Shown: piece by piece, positions 7,170 to 14,714 of the stretch
Numbering within the stretch: the stretch's first letter is position 1
Layout: each line of letters starts with the position of its first letter
Source of the DNA: JBBITW01 sp037440525
GTDB taxonomy: Bacteria > Desulfobacterota > BSN033 > UBA1163
Direction: 5' to 3'
Length of the DNA stretch: 28,324 nucleotides
Assembly (NCBI GenBank): GCA_037440525.1
Contig: JBBITW010000023.1
Span: 1-28,324 of the forward strand
Position numbers and translations under genes: made by a program
The notes under the pieces: generated by a model
The model's database searches: none
The model's input: only the letters and a program-made list of their open reading frames with translations
Told to the model about the DNA's origin: nothing

Positions 7170-8183
7170 TTGAGCGAAAAAATTCGGCGTAGAGAAAGAA
7201 TAGATCGTGGTATAAAAATAATAACTGAAGGCATCTATGCCATCTCCTCATGGAGGGGAATCTTATATGTCTTATTTCCTAAATTGCTTTTTATCATCGG
7301 GATGATGATTATCCCACTCATTTTGCCCTCCATGTCCTGGCAGAAAATCATAATAATTGCCTGTATCTTTGCACTTCTGGCTTTAATCTTCGATTTCCTT
7401 TCAAATTTTGTGGGGATTGTCTGTTTGGGGGGAGCTCTATTTACAGGAGTTGGTGGATATATATCAGGTATTCTAAATTCAGCATTTGGACTTCCACTTT
7501 TAATAACTATACCCATCGCTACCATTGTCGGAGGATTGATATGCACCCTTTTCTTACTTCCATGTCTACCCATAAGGGGTATCTATTTTGCCATTGTGAG
7601 CCTGATGTATCCACTGCTCTTTGCAAGGGTAATTCAAGCCCTGGAAATTTTTGGGGGAACAGACGGTATACCCGGGCTTGATACATTTCCAAATATGTGG
7701 GTAGAACTCTATTTGATTATTCCTATGACCCTTATCTTCACCTTCGGTTTAAGAAGGTTGGTGAACGAGGACTTTGGCATCGTCCTTCGTGCCATAAGGG
7801 ATAATGATCAGGCTGTTCTGGCCTCGAATATAAATATTACCTGGTATAAGACCATTGCTGTATTTATAAGTTCAGCTATAGGCTGCTTTGCTGGGGCCTA
7901 TCTTGCTCATCTTTATGGGTGGGTTGGTTTATCCCTATTCGCTCTGGATTTTTCAATATTTCCAATTGCTGCAACTGTTGTTGGGGGAGTTGGAACTCTG
8001 GTTGGACCTGTTATCGGCTCTATCATACTTTCCCCATTATCAGAGATGCTTCGGGCCTTTGGACCATTAAGGGTGGTCTTTTATAGTCTCATCTTGGCAG
8101 GGCTTGTGATATTCAAGACAGAAGGCTTAATCCCCTACTTAGAGAGAAAATACCATAAAACAGAACGCTGGACTGAAATATGA
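7170..8183 (+). CDS. livM: Branched-chain amino-acid-type ABC transporter permease LivM
   Basis: A 337-residue membrane protein with about ten helices after a basic N-terminal tail of about 25 residues. The coupling loop FGIVLRAIRDNDQAVLASNI is the LivM counterpart of the EAA loop. The segment EIFGGTDGIPGLDTF matches the GG(S/T)DGI(P) motif of the family, and the C-terminal VVGGVGTLVGPVIGSIILSP is also typical. The start is TTG at 7170, with GAGGAG (7152-7157) upstream inside the end of livH; no ATG gives a better fit. Its stop overlaps the livG start (ATGA). Confidence 0.9.
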   Translation: MSEKIRRRERIDRGIKIITEGIYAISSWRGILYVLFPKLLFIIGMMIIPLILPSMSWQKIIIIACIFALLALIFDFLSNFVGIVCLGGALFTGVGGYISGILNSAFGLPLLITIPIATIVGGLICTLFLLPCLPIRGIYFAIVSLMYPLLFARVIQALEIFGGTDGIPGLDTFPNMWVELYLIIPMTLIFTFGLRRLVNEDFGIVLRAIRDNDQAVLASNINITWYKTIAVFISSAIGCFAGAYLAHLYGWVGLSLFALDFSIFPIAATVVGGVGTLVGPVIGSIILSPLSEMLRAFGPLRVVFYSLILAGLVIFKTEGLIPYLERKYHKTERWTEI

Positions 8184-8941
8184 ATAAAGAGATCATTCTC
8201 CAGGTCAAGGAAGTTACTAAATCATTCGGTGGAGTAAGGGCTGTAAATCATGTGACATTTGAAGTCCTGAAGGGTGAAATCTTTGGAATAATCGGTCCAA
8301 ATGGCTCAGGGAAGACAACATTGGTAAATATCATTACGGGTTTTGTAAAGGCTGATTCAGGGATGATTTTTTCAGAGGGGAAAAAACTCACAGGATTACC
8401 ACCCTATGAAATCGCCGGCCTTGGCATTGTCAGAACCTTCCAGATTCCCAAACCCTATTACTCCCTATCAGCAATGAAAAACCTTGTAGTGCCATTATAT
8501 TCTTCGAGGATTATCCATTCGGTTGGAGGAAAACTGGGAGATAGAGATGCTGTCGCTCTGGATATATTAGAAGAAATGGGATTTGAGCGCGATGCCCATG
8601 TCCCGTATAAACCTGCTTCATCATTTTCAGAGGGTTACCTCAAACGCCTCGAGTTGGCAAGATGTATTGCCCTCAAACCAAGAATCATTATAATGGATGA
8701 ACTATTTTCGGGATTAAGTGCGAGTGAGGTAACAGCAATTATTCCCAATGTTGAGAAACTCCAGATGAATGGTGTAACCATAATCATGGTCGAACATAGA
8801 GTAAGGGAGCTTTTTCAATTAGCCAACAGGGTGATGGTGATGAATTTTGGAGAAAAGATTGCTGAGGATGTTCCGGAAGAGATTATCAAAAGTAAAATCG
8901 TTAAAAAGGCCTATATGGGAGTGACAGAAAATAATGCTTGA
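8180..8941 (+). CDS. livG: Branched-chain amino-acid-type ABC transporter ATPase LivG
   Basis: A 253-residue ATPase on the cytoplasmic face of the transporter. Walker A is GPNGSGKTT (39-47); the LivG-specific Q-loop region reads IVRTFQIPKPYYSLS; Walker B is IIIMDE (169-174); and the switch histidine lies in IIMVEHR. Two positions are unusual. The ABC signature reads FSEGY (149-153) instead of LSxGQ/LAYGQ, and the residue after Walker B is Leu instead of the near-universal Pro (MDELFSGLS). The C-terminal VVKKAYMG matches the family. It overlaps both neighbours (livM by 4 nt, livF by 8 nt). Confidence 0.9.
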   Translation: MNKEIILQVKEVTKSFGGVRAVNHVTFEVLKGEIFGIIGPNGSGKTTLVNIITGFVKADSGMIFSEGKKLTGLPPYEIAGLGIVRTFQIPKPYYSLSAMKNLVVPLYSSRIIHSVGGKLGDRDAVALDILEEMGFERDAHVPYKPASSFSEGYLKRLELARCIALKPRIIIMDELFSGLSASEVTAIIPNVEKLQMNGVTIIMVEHRVRELFQLANRVMVMNFGEKIAEDVPEEIIKSKIVKKAYMGVTENNA

Positions 8942-9680
8942 AGTTGAAAATCTAATGGTTTTCTATGAGAATGCATTGGCACTCAATAATGCTACCCTCA
9001 GATGTGAGGAAGGAAAAATAACTGGAGTGTTTGGTCCAAACAGTGCAGGCAAGTCAACACTGATGTATACCATTTCTGGAATTATACTCGATATGAAAAA
9101 AACAGAGATTATGAGGGGCGGGGAGACTATAACAATAATCGGAGAAATTAGATTTATGGGAAAGGATATCACAAATATTAAACCTACCGAAAGAACAAAA
9201 AGAGGGATTGTCCTATGCCCTGAAAGACGTCACATCTTTCCTGAAAGCAGTGCACTTGAAAATCTAAAGATAGGTGGCTACCTGGCAAAACGCCATGAAA
9301 TGAAAAAAACACTCGAGTATGTATTTAATCTATTCCCAGCCCTTATAAACCTAAAAAATAGAAATGGTGGTTTTTTAAGTGGTGGGGAACAACAGATGCT
9401 TGCTATTGGAAGGGCTCTGATGGCTCAACCAAAACTATTGCTCCTTGATGAACCTCTCATGGGGCTTAGCCCGGCAATTCAGTCAAGACTGATAGAGGCA
9501 ATTAAAAAGATCAAAGAAGAGGCAAAGATTACAATTCTGATAACAGAACAATATGCCCAGCCCATTCTTCCCATAGTTGATCAGGGTTATGTCATGGAAA
9601 ATGGGTCTATAGTCTTATCCGGGACAGGAAAAGAACTTATGGATAACCCACATATAAAGGCAGCTTATCTTGAAGCTTGA
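8934..9680 (+). CDS. livF: Branched-chain amino-acid-type ABC transporter ATPase LivF
   Basis: A 248-residue ATPase partner of LivG. Walker A is GPNSAGKST (34-42), with the Q-loop region near CPERRHIFPESSALENL. The signature LSGGEQQ (148-154) and Walker B LLLLDEP (168-174) are fully canonical, unlike LivG, so this subunit probably provides the stronger catalytic site. The switch region ILITEQY and C-terminal IKAAYLEA are typical of LivF. About 12 extra residues follow Walker A (MKKTEIMRGGETI) compared with the usual LivF. It ends 33 nt before the acyl-CoA synthetase gene. Confidence 0.9.
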   Translation: MLEVENLMVFYENALALNNATLRCEEGKITGVFGPNSAGKSTLMYTISGIILDMKKTEIMRGGETITIIGEIRFMGKDITNIKPTERTKRGIVLCPERRHIFPESSALENLKIGGYLAKRHEMKKTLEYVFNLFPALINLKNRNGGFLSGGEQQMLAIGRALMAQPKLLLLDEPLMGLSPAIQSRLIEAIKKIKEEAKITILITEQYAQPILPIVDQGYVMENGSIVLSGTGKELMDNPHIKAAYLEA

Positions 9681-9713
9681 TAGGAAATCAATCCTAAAAA
9701 TATCTGATATTCT

Positions 9714-11369
9714 ATGAACAAAACCAAATTTGAAAAAACTACACTTTTTACCGAAATAGAAAACATATGTGATAAATATCCTCAAAAAACAGCCATCTTC
9801 TTTCTGGGCGAAAAATTCTCATATTCAAGATTAAGGGATTTGGTAAGAAGATTTTCCTCTGCCTTATTTAATTTAGGTATTCGGTTAAACGATAAGGTTA
9901 TGCTTTATATCGGGAACTCACCTCAATTTATTATTTCATACTTTGCAGTTCAGGAGATTGGTGCCATACCTGTTCCTGTTTCTCCTATATTTACCCCCTT
10001 TGAGCTTGAATATATTATAAAGGATTGTCAAGTTGAGACGATTATCTGCCATGATACAAATTTCCGCTACATTATGGAGGTATCCCATAATACTGATTTG
10101 AAGAGGATTATTGTAACCGGCATCGCAGATTTAATCCCATGGTGGAAGCGGATGATAGGTAGGGCAATAGATAAAATTCCAAAAGGAAAAATAATAAAGA
10201 GAAATGGGATATATCTATTTAAAGAATTAATAAAAATTCATCCAGAACATCCATTCAAAATGACCATAATCCCTGAAGAACACCTCGCCTCAATCCTTTA
10301 TACAGGTGGAACAACAGGGTTTCCTAAAGGTGTCCCCAGTTCACATGCCAAAATGTTATCCACCCTTAATGACTTTAGAAAATTAACTGAAAATCATATA
10401 TTAGAGGGAGGAAACGATGTCCTCCTTGTAGCTATACCTCTCTTCCATATGATGGGGCAAGAGGCTGTTTTTGGTTTGGGATTAGGAAAAGGGATCAGCG
10501 TAGTTGTGATGCCATTTCCTCAGGTGGAAGCAATCTTAAATACTATCCATACCCATAAGGTGACTATATTAGTGGGTGTTCCAACCCTATATCGCATGAT
10601 CCTCGGAAATGAAAGGCTTAGTTCCTACGACCTGAGTTCACTGAAATATTGCTGGAGTGGAGGTGATGTCCTCCCATCCGAGCTTCTGGCAAAATGGTAT
10701 GAAAGATTCCATATCCCATTGCTCCAAAACTATGGAACAACTGAAACTGGTAGCGTAACCCTTAGTCCTTTGGACCAATTCCCTGAGCAAGGTAGTATAG
10801 GATTTCCACTACCATCAAGAGAGATAAAGGTGGTTGACCCTAATAGTTTAAGGGATGTACCTGTAAATCATATAGGTGAGCTAATGGTTTCATCTGAATA
10901 CCAAACGACGAGCTATTGGAATAAATCCGATGAAACATCTGAATGCTTTATCGAAATGGATGGAAGGATATGGCACCTGACAAAAGATTATGTTCGGATG
11001 GATGAAAATGGTCAACTATTCTATATTGACAGAAGTGCGGATATGATAAAGTACAAAGGCTACAGAATTTCCCCATCAGAGATTGAAACTGTACTGCAGA
11101 GCCACCGTGCAGTAAAAGAGGCTTGCGTTATAGGACTATCAAACCCAGATTTCGGTGAGTTGATAAAGGCTATCGTAGTATTGAAAGGAGGAACAAGAGG
11201 GGTAAATTCATCCGAACTAATCAAGTGGTGTCGCGAAAAACTCGCCCCTTATAAAATCCCTGATTACATTGAATTCAGGGATATGTTACCTAAATCCAAA
11301 TTGGGTAAGCTATTGAGACAAGAGATAAGAGAGGAAGAGAGAAGACGGTGGCTAAAGAGATCAAAATAA
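9714..11369 (+). CDS. Acyl-CoA synthetase (AMP-forming, fatty-acid-CoA ligase family)
   Basis: A 551-residue cytoplasmic ligase that makes acyl-AMP and then acyl-CoA. Class I adenylation motifs appear in order: YTGGTTGFPKGV (196-207), an aromatic-histidine segment IPLFHMMGQE, NYGTTETG (339-346), KDYVRMDENGQLFYIDRSAD (424-443) with the hinge and KYKGYRISPSEIE after it, and the C-terminal catalytic lysine in PKSKLGK (~532). The length fits medium/long-chain or aromatic acyl-CoA ligases; the substrate cannot be read from motifs. Being last in the liv operon, it may activate the compound taken up by the transporter. Its end overlaps the convergent gene at 11361 by 9 nt. Confidence 0.85.
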   Translation: MNKTKFEKTTLFTEIENICDKYPQKTAIFFLGEKFSYSRLRDLVRRFSSALFNLGIRLNDKVMLYIGNSPQFIISYFAVQEIGAIPVPVSPIFTPFELEYIIKDCQVETIICHDTNFRYIMEVSHNTDLKRIIVTGIADLIPWWKRMIGRAIDKIPKGKIIKRNGIYLFKELIKIHPEHPFKMTIIPEEHLASILYTGGTTGFPKGVPSSHAKMLSTLNDFRKLTENHILEGGNDVLLVAIPLFHMMGQEAVFGLGLGKGISVVVMPFPQVEAILNTIHTHKVTILVGVPTLYRMILGNERLSSYDLSSLKYCWSGGDVLPSELLAKWYERFHIPLLQNYGTTETGSVTLSPLDQFPEQGSIGFPLPSREIKVVDPNSLRDVPVNHIGELMVSSEYQTTSYWNKSDETSECFIEMDGRIWHLTKDYVRMDENGQLFYIDRSADMIKYKGYRISPSEIETVLQSHRAVKEACVIGLSNPDFGELIKAIVVLKGGTRGVNSSELIKWCREKLAPYKIPDYIEFRDMLPKSKLGKLLRQEIREEERRRWLKRSK

Positions 11370-12179
11370 TTTATGTCTTCTATAAGAGAGGTAATGCTCC
11401 GAAATAAAATTCAATGGTTTTTTGGCCCTCTCAAAATTTTCATAAAGTGCACTGAATATCTCTGAAAGGCCCAGCTCTTGGGCTGTCTTATGTTCTGAAG
11501 CTAATCGATAAAACCTCTGTCCTTCCCTCTCATATTCTTCAGGACTGATCCTCATCTTCCCGTAGAATTGGGGCCTCAGATGTTTAGAGAAGGGATACCG
11601 ATAGTCATATTCAACATAGTCGGGAAAGATACCTAATATAAAAAGACAGATATCAGCAATCCTTTTGTAAAATCCAAGTCTCTGTTCTTCCTCTACATCT
11701 TCACATAATGCCATAAGACTAAAGATATCCAGATCGTTGAATTGTATCCTTTCGAAAACACCTGCCTTTGTTTTAATCCATATGACGTAATTCTCAACTT
11801 TTATGAAGGATGAAAGCATATGGGCCAAATAATCCAGAATGAATTTATTGTGAAAAAGATCCACTACCTTCTTTGTATCAAAAACTGGAATTTTCATAGT
11901 GCTTGTCTTCTCTATAGTATAGCCCACTTCCTTCATATCTTTAAGGGTCTTACAGAGTAATATTTCAAAAAAAAGGGCAGGCGAAATCTTAAGAAAAATC
12001 TCCTCATCATCCATTATCCTCCTGAAAACCTTCTCATCCTCAATAAAGGTTTTTCTAAAATCTTCATCCTCCTTTAGTATCTGTTTTAAACGAAGTTTAT
12101 CTATCACCTCAGGGTGGACTGTCTCAACTAAAAAGTCCAGATCTCTATCCGATAATCTCATAAGATTAAGCTTTGGCAT
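11361..12179 (-). CDS. Conserved hypothetical protein, last gene of the archease-rtcB operon
   Basis: I do not recognise this 272-residue protein. It is soluble (no signal peptide or clear membrane helix), rich in charged residues and probably mostly helical. It has an acidic N-terminal third (repeated DE-rich helices around KEDEDFRKTFIEDEKVFRR) and a C-terminal part with aromatic residues (YVEYDYRYPFSKHLRP) and a probable helical hairpin. There are only two cysteines and no metal or nucleotide motif. The start ATG at 12179 has AAGGGG and AAGGAG upstream. It lies 69 nt after the CheR-like gene in the same direction and converges on the acyl-CoA synthetase gene with a 9-nt overlap, so no terminator separates them. 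Confidence 0.6.
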   Translation of the reverse strand: MPKLNLMRLSDRDLDFLVETVHPEVIDKLRLKQILKEDEDFRKTFIEDEKVFRRIMDDEEIFLKISPALFFEILLCKTLKDMKEVGYTIEKTSTMKIPVFDTKKVVDLFHNKFILDYLAHMLSSFIKVENYVIWIKTKAGVFERIQFNDLDIFSLMALCEDVEEEQRLGFYKRIADICLFILGIFPDYVEYDYRYPFSKHLRPQFYGKMRISPEEYEREGQRFYRLASEHKTAQELGLSEIFSALYENFERAKKPLNFISEHYLSYRRHKLF

Positions 12180-12248
12180 ACTCCTTACCCCTTAATAAAA
12201 ATTATAATTCTCTCCTATATGGTTTTCAACAATTCTTCCCCAGTCATT

Positions 12249-13073
12249 TCAGCACTTTTTAAGAGCTCTCGAAGGAAGACTTAATCTTCTATAAATCTTT
12301 TCAGTTTTAAATACGGGAATAAAAATTGAGGGAAATTGAGGTGGCAAATATTCATCCTTCCCAATTATCAAATATCCATCTCTTCTTAAGACTGATCCTA
12401 TCTTTCTTAAAACCTCCTTCTGAGACTCTTTTAAAAAATATGTGAATGCCAGATTACGACAAAGAACTACATCCATTTCCTCATACGGCTCTTCACGAAG
12501 TATATCATGCCTTCTAAATTCCACAGCCTCTTTGATTGTTTGATCAAGGAGAAAAAGATTATTCTCCATTTTAAAAAAATCTCTGATTATCTCCTCTGGC
12601 AATTCCCTCAGGCTACTTTTTTTATATTGTCCTTTTTTTGCCCTCTCAAGCATATTTTCATCAATGTCCGTAGCTATAATAGAAAAATTTATCTTTGGCC
12701 ATATCTTTTTTATCGAACTTTTCCACAACAATGCAAGGCTATAGGGTTCTTCACCACTTGCACAACCAATTGACCAAAATCGCAGGCTTTCTTCTTTTCT
12801 ATTATTAATTAGATTTGGAATAACATATCTCTCTATGATATGAAACACATCCCTGTTTCTGAAAAATCTTGAAATCGTAACGGTAAGTATTTTTGAAAGG
12901 TAGTTTTGCTCTTGCTCGCTCTCTTTAAATCTTGATAGATATTGTTCAAAACTAAAAAGGCCAATCTCAGTTATCCTGCGCTTGATCTTCCTCCTAATTC
13001 CCCTCCTTCTGAATGGTCGCCATTGAAGACCAATAATATGTGAAGACTCTTTTAAAAATTCCTCAAATCCCAT
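12249..13073 (-). CDS. CheR-type protein-glutamate (chemoreceptor) O-methyltransferase
   Basis: A 274-residue SAM-dependent methyltransferase. An all-helical N-domain (about 1-75) contains a degenerate form of the CheR 'TxxTxFFRD' motif, TISRFFRNRDVF (66-77). The SAM site is WSIGCASGEEPYSLA (100-114), with ATDIDENMLERAKKGQY next and the CheR-type DVVLCRN later. CheR enzymes methylate receptor glutamates using SAM. No other chemotaxis gene is in the window, so this is an orphan copy and its target is unknown. I prefer the ATG at 13073, with AAAGGA just upstream, over the TTG at 13085. It overlaps the MGMT gene by 11 nt, so the two are co-translated. Confidence 0.8.
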   Translation of the reverse strand: MGFEEFLKESSHIIGLQWRPFRRRGIRRKIKRRITEIGLFSFEQYLSRFKESEQEQNYLSKILTVTISRFFRNRDVFHIIERYVIPNLINNRKEESLRFWSIGCASGEEPYSLALLWKSSIKKIWPKINFSIIATDIDENMLERAKKGQYKKSSLRELPEEIIRDFFKMENNLFLLDQTIKEAVEFRRHDILREEPYEEMDVVLCRNLAFTYFLKESQKEVLRKIGSVLRRDGYLIIGKDEYLPPQFPSIFIPVFKTEKIYRRLSLPSRALKKC

Positions 13074-13572
13074 GAGTCCTTTCAAAATTTATTAATTTTC
13101 TTTTCAACCATACCCCATGGCCAAAGCCTCCAAAACCACCGTTTGACTCAATAACCCTGTGGCACGGGATAATTAATGGTATGGGATTTCTCCCATTGGC
13201 ATTTCCCACTGCCCTATAGGCTTTGGGGTGACCAATAGCCTTTGCAATCTCCTTATAGGATCGAGTTTGACCGAATGGAATATTTTTTAACGCTAACCAA
13301 ACCTTCTTTTGAAAATGGGTTCCTCTTAAATCCAGCTTGCAGGAAAATTTCTTAAGTTCACCCCTCAGATATTTTTTTATCTGTAATAATACATCCTTAT
13401 TCTTTCTATCATTTCTGATAACCTCTCCATGAAAGCGTCTCTTTAACCTCTTTAAAAATTCCTCCTCAGATTTGTGAAAATCTACCATGCATATCCCTTT
13501 CTCTGAAGAAGCAACAAAGACCCTTTTTAAAAACGATGAATCAAAGAAAGAGTAATAAATCTTCCCTGCCAT
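13063..13572 (-). CDS. ogt: Methylated-DNA-[protein]-cysteine S-methyltransferase (MGMT/Ogt)
   Basis: A 169-residue suicide repair protein that takes the alkyl group from O6-alkylguanine in DNA onto its own cysteine. The active site is IPCHRVI with Cys137 (a TGC codon). The helix-turn-helix DNA-binding part is GQTRSYKEIAKAIGHPKAYR (101-120), and the arginine finger and NANGRNPIP follow as in the family. Residues 1-80 form the ribonuclease H-like N-domain. I chose the ATG at 13572, with GGGGAG six bases upstream, over the GTG at 13590. It sits in an operon with an RNA-repair pair (archease/RtcB), so the unit combines DNA and RNA damage repair. Confidence 0.92.
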   Translation of the reverse strand: MAGKIYYSFFDSSFLKRVFVASSEKGICMVDFHKSEEEFLKRLKRRFHGEVIRNDRKNKDVLLQIKKYLRGELKKFSCKLDLRGTHFQKKVWLALKNIPFGQTRSYKEIAKAIGHPKAYRAVGNANGRNPIPLIIPCHRVIESNGGFGGFGHGVWLKRKLINFERTHGI

Positions 13573-13634
13573 TAAATCTCCCCTTCCCACTTTGATAAAA
13601 TGATTTCTCTTATAACCTGAAAAGATAATATTTC

Positions 13635-14672
13635 CTATGTAGATTTGGTTCCAAATCTATACTGCGATGCCTTGACCAAACCAATCGGCCCGCTCATCAT
13701 TGTATTTCCTCCGGGAGAGGCAAAAACAAAATTGAATTTGGTTCCCTTAAAAATATCTCGGTTTGGACCGGTGACAATAACCCTTACCTCCCCGTAAAAG
13801 GGTGCCAGGGTTACTGCCCCATGGCCATCTTCCTCAAAGACCTTCTCCCTTTTAAGCTCTCCTTTAAGAAACAATCTTAAGTCGTTCTCCAGCTTCTTGG
13901 GATCCAACCTGTGAGTATGGTGTTCATAAATCCCCTGTATCTTCCCCTCCACCAGTAGAGCTCCGATGGTATGTCCATTTCCTACATTTACTATAAGAGA
14001 AGGGCCTTTTACCTCATCGATACAGCCCAAAATTGCAGAGAAAGAAGTATCCATTACCAAAACGGGTGCAGAAGAATTCCTTCTTACTGCTCTAATGGCT
14101 GACCTCATCCTAAGGTAATGCTCTGGGATAGATTCCTCTAAAAAGTGGAATGACTCAGGCTGATTATTCCTTCTTAACATTGACTCTATCTGGTCAAAAC
14201 GAAATGCACGATCTGAAAGACCTTTTGGGGAAACACCGTGGTCCTGAACTGCTATAGCAATTACATCTACCTCCATATCTTCCCCGAAATGGAGGAGGAA
14301 ATCTCTGAGTAATTTTAAATCGATTTCGTAGATCTCTAATTCAATAAATCCATCAGATTCAGGTTTTCTTCCTACTTCAATTCCCATCGACCTCACTTCA
14401 TCTAAGTCGTTACGGATAGAGTAGGCAGCTGATTCCTCCATTACTACACGATATCCATTCTCAAGGTGTCTGAGGATTGCCCTTCCAATAGAACCTCCCC
14501 CAATTGTATCGCCATGGATATATACATCCCCTTTGATCTTCTTCAATCTTTCTGAGAAGATTTTAGATGGAGTGGGCAAAACAAGGCTTATGCAGTTTTC
14601 TATCTTCTTATTTGAATCAAAAAGGAGAATATCCTGTGTACCTGCACCAATATCAACAGCAAGAATTTTCAT
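13635..14672 (-). CDS. DUF1786 family protein, ASKHA-ATPase-like (often misnamed PFL activase)
   Basis: A 345-residue soluble protein. The N-terminus MKILAVDIGAGTQDILLFD resembles the phosphate-1 loop of the actin/hexokinase/Hsp70 (ASKHA) fold, and LIVNVGNGHTIGALLVEG (about 227-244) looks like the second phosphate loop. A glycine-rich ASPGGNTMMSGPIG lies near the end. I recognise this as the DUF1786 family, which databases label 'putative pyruvate formate-lyase activating enzyme'. It has no radical-SAM CxxxCxxC motif, so that label is doubtful. It is 42 nt after rtcB in the same operon; a nucleotide-dependent role linked to RNA ligation is only a guess. Confidence 0.7.
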   Translation of the reverse strand: MKILAVDIGAGTQDILLFDSNKKIENCISLVLPTPSKIFSERLKKIKGDVYIHGDTIGGGSIGRAILRHLENGYRVVMEESAAYSIRNDLDEVRSMGIEVGRKPESDGFIELEIYEIDLKLLRDFLLHFGEDMEVDVIAIAVQDHGVSPKGLSDRAFRFDQIESMLRRNNQPESFHFLEESIPEHYLRMRSAIRAVRRNSSAPVLVMDTSFSAILGCIDEVKGPSLIVNVGNGHTIGALLVEGKIQGIYEHHTHRLDPKKLENDLRLFLKGELKREKVFEEDGHGAVTLAPFYGEVRVIVTGPNRDIFKGTKFNFVFASPGGNTMMSGPIGLVKASQYRFGTKST

Positions 14673-14714
14673 ATGCGTTTTCTCATATCTTAGGGAAGTT
14701 TTGTTTTCTGATTA

